Shown here piece after piece: positions 1 to 6,113 of a stretch of 9,221 nucleotides of DNA (positions within the stretch are counted from its first letter, which is position 1; each line of letters starts with the position of its first letter). Under the pieces are notes generated by a model. That model saw only the letters and a list, made by a program, of their open reading frames with translations. It had not been told where the DNA came from and made no database searches. The stretch covers positions 1 through 9,221 of the forward strand of contig JBBRYB010000097.1 in NCBI GenBank assembly GCA_038238115.1, read 5' to 3'. The position numbers were made by a program, and so were the translations under genes. This DNA comes from JBBRYB01 sp038238115. Lineage in GTDB: Bacteria > Actinomycetota > Actinomycetes > Propionibacteriales > Nocardioidaceae.

Positions 1-645
1 CGGGTTGCTCGGCGCTTCGACGGCAATGTCGACGACTCCGGCGCCGTGGAGCACCCGTGCGAGCAGCGTTATCCCCTGCGTTGCACCAGTGGCCACCACC
101 ACTAGTGAGGGGTTGGTCATCACCCCGCGCACCCGCCCCAGGTACTCGGTGAGCCGCTCACAAAGTGTGTCGACACCCCATGGCGGCATGTATCCGAGGT
201 CGGCGTCGGAGACGGTGCGTAAGACGTCTCGGATGGCCTTAGCCCAGGTAGTACGAGGGAAGCTGGAGAGGTCAGGAGGTCCTGGCCGCAAGTCGATCTC
301 ATGAGGCGCCTGCCCCGAGACGGCGGGGCCTTGTACGCTCGCGGTGTGTTCGAGCACCTGCCCTCCCGTGTCGGCTACGACTGTGCCCGACCCAGGTCGG
401 CTCACCAAGAATCCCTCGGCGGACAGCTGGGCATATGCGTCGACCGCGACGCCTCTTGAGACTCCGAGATCCGCGGCCAGCGCCCTCGACGATGGCAACC
501 GAGAGCCCGGTGGAAGGCGACCCGAACGGATGGCGTCATGCAAGGCGTCGCGCAGCTGGCGACGGAGCGTTCCCTGTCCGCTCTGCGCCAACAGCACCAA
601 GAGGTCGGGCCCCGTGCTCCCAGCCGTTGGGTCGCCCCGCTGCAT
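1..645 (-). CDS. MocR/PdxR-type GntR regulator, C-terminus outside window
   Basis: This is the first 215 residues of a chimeric transcription regulator: a GntR-type winged helix fused to a fold-type I aminotransferase-like domain. Residues about 25-92 form the winged helix, with motifs GTLRRQLRDALHDAIRSGRL, PPGSRLPSSRALAADLGVSR and a wing ending GFLVSRPGSGTVV. A linker (about 93-115) leads to IDLRPGPPDLSSFPRTTW and then TGATQGITLLARVL (186-199), the usual PLP-phosphate region. The PLP-binding lysine would lie beyond the left edge. The ATG at 643-645 was chosen because an in-frame TAA lies upstream and only a TTG at 646-648 competes; the ribosome site is weak. Members of this family usually sense PLP or an amino-compound and often control a divergent gene, but here no convincing divergent gene follows. 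The family call is firm; target and ligand are unknown. Confidence 0.9.
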   Translation of the reverse strand, partial: MQRGDPTAGSTGPDLLVLLAQSGQGTLRRQLRDALHDAIRSGRLPPGSRLPSSRALAADLGVSRGVAVDAYAQLSAEGFLVSRPGSGTVVADTGGQVLEHTASVQGPAVSGQAPHEIDLRPGPPDLSSFPRTTWAKAIRDVLRTVSDADLGYMPPWGVDTLCERLTEYLGRVRGVMTNPSLVVVATGATQGITLLARVLHGAGVVDIAVEAPSNP

Positions 646-961
646 CAAGTGGTCTCGCTTTCGATGCGCTGGTGGATCTGCTCGGCAGAGCGCACCGCCC
701 GTACGTTACTCATCAGGGACCGCAAACCAGATCCTCGCCTCATTCGCACGATTTCTTCAACGAACTACCGGCGCAGGACACTAGGTCGCTGCGAGTGCGA
801 CATGACCGACACTTTATGCAACACACCATCGGGGTCGGCGTACGTCCCCGTCCCTTCGTGGGGTCTGCGCCAGGCCGACGCCATCCGGACATGGCGGGGT
901 CGTCCACCTAGGCAGAGTCGGAGCCTGACCCGTTGGCGACGGGCCAGGCTCCTACCCTTGG
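646..961. other. Intergenic spacer, no supported gene
   Basis: This gap separates the start of the MocR-type gene from the stop of the secreted-protein gene, both on the minus strand. Two plus-strand reading frames cross it, but they run antisense into the neighbouring genes and resemble no family I know. The promoter of the MocR-type gene is expected here, but no convincing -35/-10 pair can be picked by eye. The only clear structure is the stem-loop at 920-952. Confidence 0.5.
920..952 (-). terminator. Stem-loop after the secreted-protein gene, terminator-like
   Basis: Arms GGAGCCTG (920-927) and CAGGCTCC (945-952) pair perfectly over 8 bp. After one A-C mismatch a further 5 bp pair (929-933 with 939-943) around a 5-base loop. 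It begins 9 bases past the minus-strand stop codon at 962-964. There is no U-tract on either strand, so it is not a textbook intrinsic terminator. In high-GC actinobacteria such tail-less hairpins are often proposed as terminators or 3' stabilisers. Confidence 0.5.
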
Positions 962-2284
962 TCAGCGCACGAAGGACTTGTTTGTCTCGACCTGCGCTCC
1001 AGCAATCGGCTCGACCAGGTCCTCAATCGGCCTCTGTGCAGTGAAAGCGATGACCGGGCAGTTGATCAGCACGTTGGTGGAGCCGTAGGGGACTCCCTCA
1101 GGGCCGGTCAGGAGGTCCGGACGCCGAGCTGCCAGGTTGAGGATCTTGAACTCGTCGGTTTGGCGGGTGTTGAGCCCAAGACGGACCGCCTTGTCGGTCC
1201 ACTGGGAGAACTGGGCCTCCCACAAAGGGCTGTACGCAAACTTGCGGTGCGGGTCGCTCAAGGTCGGGAAGTCACCTTGGACGTTGAGGGAGTCACCGCC
1301 GTTGCGTAAGGCACGGATCAGGTCTGTGTTGGCAAGAAACGCGTCCTCATCGGCGTGCCCATCGACGATGAGGTGGGTGAGTCCTTGCGCCTGCGGGTTG
1401 TTCATCCCCGTCTGGCCGTTGACGAAGGGGAAGATGCGTTCGCGTACCGAGCCCGCGAAGTCGTCACCGCCCATGAACGGCGTCTTGCCGAGCAGCGGTA
1501 CGAATGTCGCGCGCTCGAGGGTCGCGGTCGCCGCGTCCGACGATTCGGTGCTGACGTAGAGGATCGGCTGACCCGAGTCGAACCCGTTGATGATCAGCAG
1601 CTCGACCGAAGGCGCGTAGTACTGCCCCGGGCCTGCCTTCTTAGCAGGGTTGACCTTGAGCACGCGGTCGGCTGTGTCGGAGTGACGTACCACGTCGAAC
1701 GGGCCATTGCCGGTGGCGACGATCGGCGCGTTGTACACGGTCTTCGAGCCACGGAACTGGATGAATGGACTGTAGCGCGGACTACCCACGCCACCCGGTT
1801 TGGCAACCGATGGCGGGAAGATGGTCGGGCCGGCCTTGAGCACCCGCTTGGGACTGAAGTCCGGGGCCCCCTGGAAGTGGGCAAATGCTTCCCCGAACTT
1901 GTTGCCGCGCGGGGCCACCAGTCTCACATCCTGCACGCAGACGTCACACCCGATGCCCACGTTGGCCAACTTCGGCGCGAAGTTGACGTTGAGGTCGGCC
2001 GCAGCTCCCTCATCGGAGGCTTCGGTGATGACGTACCAGACCTTCTCACCCTTGAAGAAACCCTTGTGTAAGGGCAACGTGGCGCTGTGGTGCGTCAGGT
2101 TGACCTCCACGGTGCTCTTGAGGATGATCTTGTTCGCCGGCAACAGACCGGTGGTCTGTCCGGGGATGACGTCGGACGACGTCCCTGCTGACGGGTTCGC
2201 GGACGCGAGAGCGAACGCTCCCAGCGACGCGGCCAGTGCCGCAATCCCGAACGTCCAACGTCGGGAGACATGTGTGGGCTTCAT
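962..2284 (-). CDS. Secreted protein of unknown function with internal duplication
   Basis: This intact 440-residue protein begins with a classic signal peptide: positive start MKPTHVSRR, hydrophobic core at about 11-27, and a likely cut after ALASA (residue 29). It is probably exported by Sec. The mature part has no enzyme motif I can name. Two segments resemble each other: YVITEASD at 84-91 followed by NFAPKL, and YVSTESSD at 243-250 followed by FVPLL. YSPFIQ (171) and YSPLWEAQ (351) also recur at matching places, suggesting two related lobes. A CxxC pair lies at 113/116 and a third Cys at 409. The start is supported by AGGAGA at 2292-2297, seven bases before the ATG. The protein resembles secreted families known only as hypothetical; I assign no function. 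It is apparently monocistronic, with a hairpin just after the stop. Confidence 0.85.
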   Translation of the reverse strand: MKPTHVSRRWTFGIAALAASLGAFALASANPSAGTSSDVIPGQTTGLLPANKIILKSTVEVNLTHHSATLPLHKGFFKGEKVWYVITEASDEGAAADLNVNFAPKLANVGIGCDVCVQDVRLVAPRGNKFGEAFAHFQGAPDFSPKRVLKAGPTIFPPSVAKPGGVGSPRYSPFIQFRGSKTVYNAPIVATGNGPFDVVRHSDTADRVLKVNPAKKAGPGQYYAPSVELLIINGFDSGQPILYVSTESSDAATATLERATFVPLLGKTPFMGGDDFAGSVRERIFPFVNGQTGMNNPQAQGLTHLIVDGHADEDAFLANTDLIRALRNGGDSLNVQGDFPTLSDPHRKFAYSPLWEAQFSQWTDKAVRLGLNTRQTDEFKILNLAARRPDLLTGPEGVPYGSTNVLINCPVIAFTAQRPIEDLVEPIAGAQVETNKSFVR

Positions 2285-2305
2285 CGTGAAATCTCCTTTT
2301 GGGGT

Positions 2306-2335
2306 TTACCGCATGCGCGCATCTCCTGACGGTAA
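2306..2335. promoter_or_regulatory. Inverted repeats in the leader of the secreted-protein gene
   Basis: TTACCG at 2306-2311 is mirrored by CGGTAA at 2330-2335. Between them is a perfect 10-base palindrome ATGCGCGCAT (2313-2322). The block lies 22-51 bases upstream of the minus-strand start and just outside its ribosome site, where an operator or leader hairpin would act. No regulator can be assigned. Confidence 0.3.
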
Positions 2336-2542
2336 TGCTTCAAGGTTCTGCCTCTAGGTCCCCTTTATGTCGAGAAAAGAGGACCACTTGCACAGCGGCC
2401 CCCGTCATCGCCTTCAGCTGAGGTGGCGCGATAACCGGACTGGGCGGTGGCCGGCCTCGACCGGAGTAGACGATCGACAGCCGTCTGACCACACTGGCCG
2501 AGGGCAACAAGTCCGGGACGCGCGGGAGATGAGGAGAGCCAC

Positions 2543-2719
2543 ATGAAGTCACCGGGTGGTTGGACGACAGCCCTTCTCGGTCGGCTGCGTCGGCGCAAAG
2601 ACGCCGAGCGGGAAGTCGCGAAAGCGAGAAAGCGTGTGACAGCGGACAGTGAGGATGTCCCGAGTTCCGTGGAACTTCGGTGGCGGCCCATTGAGCGTCA
2701 GGCTGCGCTCACGTTGTGA
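2543..2719 (+). CDS. Small basic ORF, 3' end supplied by inserted IS256 element
   Basis: A 58-residue ORF with a good ribosome site (GAGGAGA at 2531-2537, five bases before the ATG). Its first 36 codons are host sequence: MKSPGGWTTALLGRLRRR, then a charged, probably helical stretch of Lys/Arg/Glu/Ala, then RVTADS. From position 2651 the reading frame enters IS256 element A, so the last 22 residues are transposon sequence. Removing both IS elements and one copy of each target duplication gives an ancestral frame ending after only four more codons (PRSL then stop). The native protein may therefore have been about 40 residues. An ORF starting at 2367 overlaps its start by ATGA, but that ORF is weak. 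I recognise no family; it may be a real small protein or chance. Confidence 0.35.
   Translation: MKSPGGWTTALLGRLRRRKDAEREVAKARKRVTADSEDVPSSVELRWRPIERQAALTL
2643..2650. repeat. Left 8-bp target-site duplication of IS256 element A
   Basis: CGGACAGT lies immediately outside the left terminal repeat of element A. The same eight bases follow the right terminal repeat: 4105-4111 plus T5525, split by element B and restored whole at 5518-5525. Eight bases is the usual duplication size for the IS256 family. Confidence 0.75.
2651..2689. repeat. Left terminal inverted repeat of IS256 element A
   Basis: The repeat reads inward from GAGGATGTCCCGAGTTCC to GGTGGCGGCCC. It matches the reverse complement of 4065-4104 with a few substitutions and three single-base gaps. 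Confidence 0.75.
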
Positions 2720-3995
2720 TCATTGCAGTCGGCTCCGACAGTTTCGGCGCCGACATGCCGTTCCAGCGCGGCCCGCAAGGTGAGCAGGTGGAGGTGGCCG
2801 TTCACGCGGCGGAACTGCTTGCTCGCCTCGACCATCCCGGCCGCGCACCAGCGCAGCGCCATCTGCCCGTCCCGCCAGCGCTTGACGTTGCGGGAGTGGT
2901 CAGATGCCGATCATCGACTCGACCGCGTTGGTCGACCGCAGCGTCCGGGCGAGTGTGGGCGGCACACCGAGGCGGAGCACGGTCAGAGTCTCGGCCAGCC
3001 CCTCGCGCAGGCTGCCGACGGCGCCGGGGTGGGTCTTGTCCAGCTCGCGGGCGAGCGCCTCGAGCTGGGCCTCGGCCGCCAGGGCGGAGTCGGCGTGGTA
3101 GGCGTCGCGCATCCGCCGCTCCACTCCCGGACGCAGCTTCTCGGGAAGATGGTCACGAACGTTGCGGAGCTTGTGCAGTTGGCACCGCGCGATCACCGGA
3201 TGGTCGAAGACCTCCTTGACCGCGGCTGTGAGTGCTTTGCCGCCGTCTAGGACGGCCAGGATCGGCTTGGTGACGTCCAGACCGCGCTCGCGCAGCCCGA
3301 CCAGCAGCGAGCGGACCAGGGTGGTGTTCTCGGTCGAAACCCTCAACCAGGGCAAGGGGATGCTTGGTCCCGTCGATGTCGATGCCGAGCGCGACCACGC
3401 ACAGGTGATCGGCGAAGTGCACCCCGTCGACCATCACCGCGACTAGGTCCAGACCCGACAAGTCACCGGACATCAGCTGGCTCAGCGCAGTCTCGGTCAG
3501 CGCCACAAACTTGCGGGACACCGCCGACCTGCTCTTCGCCGTCGAGGTGTCCTCGACGGCCTCGCCGACCGGCTCGAGACCGAGCCCGTAACGGCGCGTC
3601 GAGAGCCCACCCAGCATCCGCTCCATTGCCATCTTCCCGAGCAGCTCGGTGGAGCTGAACAGTTCATAGCCCGGCACCGCCACCTCCCCGGACCCATCGG
3701 CAGCTCTGACCCGAGGCCGGTCCACCCGAACCCGGCGGCCACCCAACGTGACCGACCCTGCCTCACGGCCGTGCCGGACCGCCGCACGTTCGGCGTCGTG
3801 CTTGCCGCGCGGACCGCACGCGGCGGCCACATCGGCCTCCATCAGATGGCTCATCACCTGCAACCCGGTGCCCACCGCGAGCGCCAACAGGCCCTCACGC
3901 ATGTCCTCGGCGATCTCGGCCATCGCCACACTCACCTGCTCGGGCACGGCGAGCGCGCTCGTGTTGCTCCTCGTGGTCTGGCACTTCTTGGTCAT
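2698..3995 (-). pseudogene. IS256-family transposase (element A), two frameshifts
   Basis: This is a DDE transposase for cut-and-paste or copy-out movement of element A. The full frame would give about 435 residues, normal for the family. The N-terminal part from MTKKCQTTRS carries GPRGKHDAER, TLGGRRVRVDRPRVR and the first catalytic Asp in VMVDGVHF (about 190). A second Asp is in AVLDGGKAL (about 250), followed by RCQLHKLRNVRDHLPEK, and the catalytic Glu is in RSTNAVESMIG (about 359). An extra base in the AAA run at 3337-3339 breaks the frame after HPLALVEG. A 5-base loss near 2898-2901 creates a stop after ESMIGI. Beyond it the normal C-terminus (HSRNVKRWRDGQMALRWCAAGMVEA) is still readable to a TGA at 2698-2700. 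It is inactive unless the indels are assembly errors. Confidence 0.88.
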
Positions 3996-4064
3996 AGCGG
4001 TCCCCTGTCTATGGGTCGTCTTGGCGGACGCCCAACACCTACCGCACGGCAGGCATCAGGCGGG

Positions 4065-4104
4065 GGACCGCCACCTCAAGTTCCACGAGAACCGGGACAA
4101 CCTC
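4065..4104. repeat. Right terminal inverted repeat of IS256 element A
   Basis: Read on the minus strand this begins GAGGTTGTCCCGGTTCTC and ends GGTGGCGGTCC. It pairs with the left end at 2651-2689. It stops directly at the target duplication into which element B inserted. Confidence 0.75.
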
Positions 4105-4111
4105 CGGACAG
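4104..4111. repeat. Left 8-bp target-site duplication of IS256 element B
   Basis: CCGGACAG abuts the GGG end of element B and is repeated exactly at 5517-5524. Its first base is the last base of element A, and the other seven belong to A's own duplication. Confidence 0.85.
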
Positions 4112-4140
4112 GGGTCTGTCCGGCGAACGGTGTAAGTGGC
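4112..4140. repeat. Left terminal inverted repeat of IS256 element B
   Basis: The outer end is GGGTCTGTCCGGCG and the inner block is AACGGTGTAAGTGGC. Its partner is at 5488-5516 with five mismatches over 29 bases. Confidence 0.85.
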
Positions 4141-4148
4141 GTTTTTCA

Positions 4149-5446
4149 TTAGTAGTTCTCCGCTGCCGGCATGCGGTCGGCGAAGGTGATGGCGAACGCG
4201 TTGAGGGCTGGCTTCCACCGTGTGGCCCATCGTGTCTGACCGGTGCCCTTGGGGTCTAGTGATCGGGTGACGAGATACAGGCATTTCATCGCGGCCTGCT
4301 CGGTGGGGAAGTGACCACGTGCTTTCACAGCGCGGCGGTAGCGGGCGTTGAGCGACTCGATCGCGTTCGTCGAACAGATCACCTTGCGGATCTCCAGGTC
4401 GTAGTCCAGGAACGGGATGAACTCCGCCCAGGCGTTGCGCCACAGCCGGATGATCGCCGGATACCGCTTGCCCCACGTCGCGTCCAGGTCGTCCAGGGCT
4501 GCTGCTGCCGCGTCGGCGTTGACCGCGGCGTAGATCGGTTTGAGGTCGCGGGACAGCTGGTCCCAGTACTTGCGGGAGGCGTAGCGGAACGACCCGCGGA
4601 TCAGGTGGATGATGCACGCCTGGACCGTCGCCAGCGGCCAGACCGCGTTCACCGAGTCCGGGAGACCCTTCAGCCCGTCGCAAACCACGAAGAACACATC
4701 GTGCACGCCGCGGTTGCGCAGCTCGGTGAGCACCGCCATCCAGAACTTCGCCGACTCCCCGTCACCGTCTCCGGCCCACATGCCGAGGATGTCCTTGTGA
4801 CCGTCCAGATCGACCCGATCGCTGCGTAGACGGGCCGGTTCCCGACCTGGCCGTCGCGGACCTTGACCATGATCGCGTCGATGAAGATGGCGGCGTAGAC
4901 CCGCTCCAGCGGCCGGCTCCACCAGGCCTGCATCTCTTCGATCACCCGGTCGGTGATCTTCGAAACGGTGTCCTTCGACACCGACGCACCGTAGACCTCG
5001 GCGAAGTGGGCGCTGATCTCCCCGGTCGTCAACCCCTTGGCATACAACGACAACACCACCTCATCGACGTCGGACAACCGACGCTGCCGCTTCTTCACCA
5101 CCACCGGGGTGAACGTCGCGTCGCGGTCTCTGGGCACCTCGATCTCGACGTCGCCACACGCGTCGGTCAGCACCGTCTTAGAGCGTTTCCCGTTCCGCGA
5201 GTTTGCCCGGTTCCGACCAGCAGGCTCGTGCTTGTCATAGCCAAGATGCTCGCTCATCTCCTCATCCAGCGCGGTCTCGACCACCGTCTTCGTCAGCGCC
5301 TTCAGCAGCCCGTCTGGGCCGGTCAACGCCACACCCCGGTCGCGGGCTTGACGCACCAGCTCCCGAGCAGCGTCGAGCTCTTCAGCCGAAGGCTGAGCAG
5401 ATGGTTCCTTCGAAGGTGGATCCATGCCCACCAGTGTCTCGGTCAT
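4149..5446 (-). pseudogene. IS256-family transposase (element B), one frameshift
   Basis: Apart from one missing base this is a complete 433-codon Mutator/IS256-type DDE transposase. The N-terminal region has LTGPDGLLKALTKTVVETAL, EEMSEHLGYDKHE, GDVEIEVPRDRDATFTPVVV and LYAKGLTTGEISAHF. The first catalytic Asp is in IFIDAIMVKVRDG (190), the second in FFVVCDGLKGLPDS (about 257), and the Glu in CSTNAIESLNARYRRAVKARG (about 364). The frame breaks after VGNRPVYAAIG: the GGG at 4814-4816 (plus strand CCC) should be GGGG, which would give AAIGVDLDGHKDILGMW. This is a loss of one base in a homopolymer. It is either a recent inactivation or a sequencing error; the remaining frame is well preserved. 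Confidence 0.92.
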
Positions 5447-5487
5447 TGATTGACCCTTCCCCGCCGAGCCTCAGCTCAGCGTGTCGG

Positions 5488-5516
5488 GCCACTTACACCG
5501 TTTAGCCGACAGTCCC
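5488..5516. repeat. Right terminal inverted repeat of IS256 element B
   Basis: Read on the minus strand this is GGGACTGTCGGCTA followed by AACGGTGTAAGTGGC when aligned to the left end. The inner 15 bases are identical to 4126-4140. Confidence 0.85.
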
Positions 5517-5524
5517 CCGGACAG
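5517..5524. repeat. Right 8-bp target-site duplication of IS256 element B
   Basis: CCGGACAG is identical to 4104-4111. With the next base T5525 it also contains the intact right copy of element A's duplication CGGACAGT (5518-5525). Confidence 0.85.
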
Positions 5525-5568
5525 TCCAAGATCCCTGTAGGCGGACAGTTCGTCTCCCTCTCTGTCGC

Positions 5569-5742
5569 GACGGGCATCGTCGCCAGTACCGGCCCTGGAT
5601 CACCGAGCCGGGACTGTGGCTGCAGTTCGACTGGGGCAGCGGCCCGGTGGTGTTCGGGCCGGACGGGCGGGCCCGGTCGACGTTGTTGTTCTGTGCGTGG
5701 TTGGCGTGGTCGAGGTTCCGGGTGGTGATCGTCCACCGGTGA
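5569..5742 (+). pseudogene. Fragment of IS21-family IstA transposase
   Basis: About 54 codons in one frame read GHRRQYRPW, ITEPGLWLQFDWGSGP, then STLLFCAWLAWSRFRVVI before an in-frame TGA at 5740-5742. The W-x-EPG-x-W-x-Q-x-DWG block containing the first catalytic Asp, followed by LFCAWLAWSRFR, is characteristic of the integrase core of IS21-type IstA, a protein normally of about 400-500 residues. The N-terminal DNA-binding part, the rest of the catalytic core and the partner IstB ATPase gene are all absent. Family similarity ends near 5730. This is a dead remnant older than, or independent of, the IS256 insertions to its left. Confidence 0.8.
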
Positions 5743-5767
5743 GGAGGCCACCTGGGATGATGCTTCT

Positions 5768-6055
5768 GTGGGAATCGTCGAGCGCGAGATCCGTGACCGC
5801 GCCACCGACTCGCTGGCTGAGATGACAAAGCTTGATGTCCGCCCCATGTTCAGCGGGTTCGGCTTCTACGACGACGGGCTACTTGTCGCCGCAGCGTGGG
5901 ATGGCGCGTTCCAGCTGCGGTATCGCGAAGGCGACCGCTGGAAGTACCGACCAGTCGAACCCGCCGCCATCGATGATCCCGTCGCGCTGGTAGAGCTCGT
6001 ACGCGAACGCTCGGTGCAGCTGGCTCGAGAACCCGCTGCGCGACGTCGCCGTTGA
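5768..6055 (+). CDS. Small TfoX N-domain-like protein, start uncertain
   Basis: A 95-residue soluble protein. An N-terminal helix (about 1-22) leads to DVRPMFSGFGFYDDGLLVAAAWDGAFQLRY, then WKYRPVEPAAIDDPVALVELVRE and a basic tail (REPAARRRR). The MF-G-FGFY-DG-L core with later RPV and DDP-LVELV matches the TfoX N-terminal domain, a small alpha/beta domain also found alone in many bacteria. Its molecular role is not known for stand-alone forms, and the competence role of TfoX/Sxy in gamma-proteobacteria should not be assumed here. The GTG start at 5768 has no ribosome site at proper spacing; a GAGGAGG sequence lies about 21 bases upstream. An internal ATG at 5822 would remove the first helix. 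The true start may have been lost at the IS21 junction just upstream. It converges on the hydrolase gene. Confidence 0.6.
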   Translation: MGIVEREIRDRATDSLAEMTKLDVRPMFSGFGFYDDGLLVAAAWDGAFQLRYREGDRWKYRPVEPAAIDDPVALVELVRERSVQLAREPAARRRR

Positions 6056-6113
6056 CTGGCGCCGGTCCAGGATCCGGCAACGGGACATCCCGATCCGTGG
6101 CTACCGCTTTCGA

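Larger units (their letters stand above)
2651..4104 (-). mobile_element. IS256-family insertion sequence A (1,454 bp), inactive
   Basis: The ends are defined by long imperfect inverted repeats. The left end (2651-2689) starts GAGGATGTCCCG and the right end (4104-4065, reverse strand) starts GAGGTTGTCCCG. Both then share GTTC, CGTGGAACTT and GGTGGCGG with small gaps. The element carries one minus-strand transposase gene (2698-3995), now frameshifted. Length and repeat size fit the IS256 family. The exact IS name cannot be given without a search. Confidence 0.8.
4112..5516 (-). mobile_element. IS256-family insertion sequence B (1,405 bp), nested at the edge of A
   Basis: Terminal repeats at 4112-4140 and 5488-5516 match at 24 of 29 positions. 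Both start GGG, share CTGTC near the tip, and have an identical 15-base inner block AACGGTGTAAGTGGC. An exact 8-bp duplication flanks the element. It carries one minus-strand transposase (4149-5446) with a single frameshift. Its protein and ends differ clearly from element A, so this is a separate IS256 lineage and not a second copy. Confidence 0.9.

Noticed and set aside
782..911. Protein-like minus-strand stretch ending SVMSHSQRPSVLRR before the MocR-type gene
   Set aside because: It has no start with a ribosome site and overlaps no known family; too short to call.
435..1044. Two overlapping plus-strand ORFs of about 160 residues
   Set aside because: They are antisense to the MocR-type gene and the end of the secreted-protein gene, have unlike-protein composition and no ribosome site; they are GC-rich shadow frames.
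1355..2071. Plus-strand 238-residue ORF
   Set aside because: It lies wholly antisense to the intact signal-peptide-bearing protein, which has the better start and composition.
2367..2545. 59-codon plus-strand ORF overlapping the small ORF by ATGA
   Set aside because: It has no ribosome site, an unnatural composition and no recognisable family; the overlap alone is not enough.
3330..3345. Programmed frameshifting in the element A transposase
   Set aside because: IS256-family transposases are normally made from one frame, and a second unrelated 5-base deletion exists downstream; decay or error is simpler.
4039..4683. Minus-strand 214-residue ORF crossing the left end of IS256 element B
   Set aside because: It is an out-of-frame reading of the transposase that runs across the element boundary and into the end of element A.
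2651..5516. The two IS256 elements as a duplicated single IS
   Set aside because: Their transposases share only family-level motifs and their terminal repeats are unrelated, so they are different lineages.
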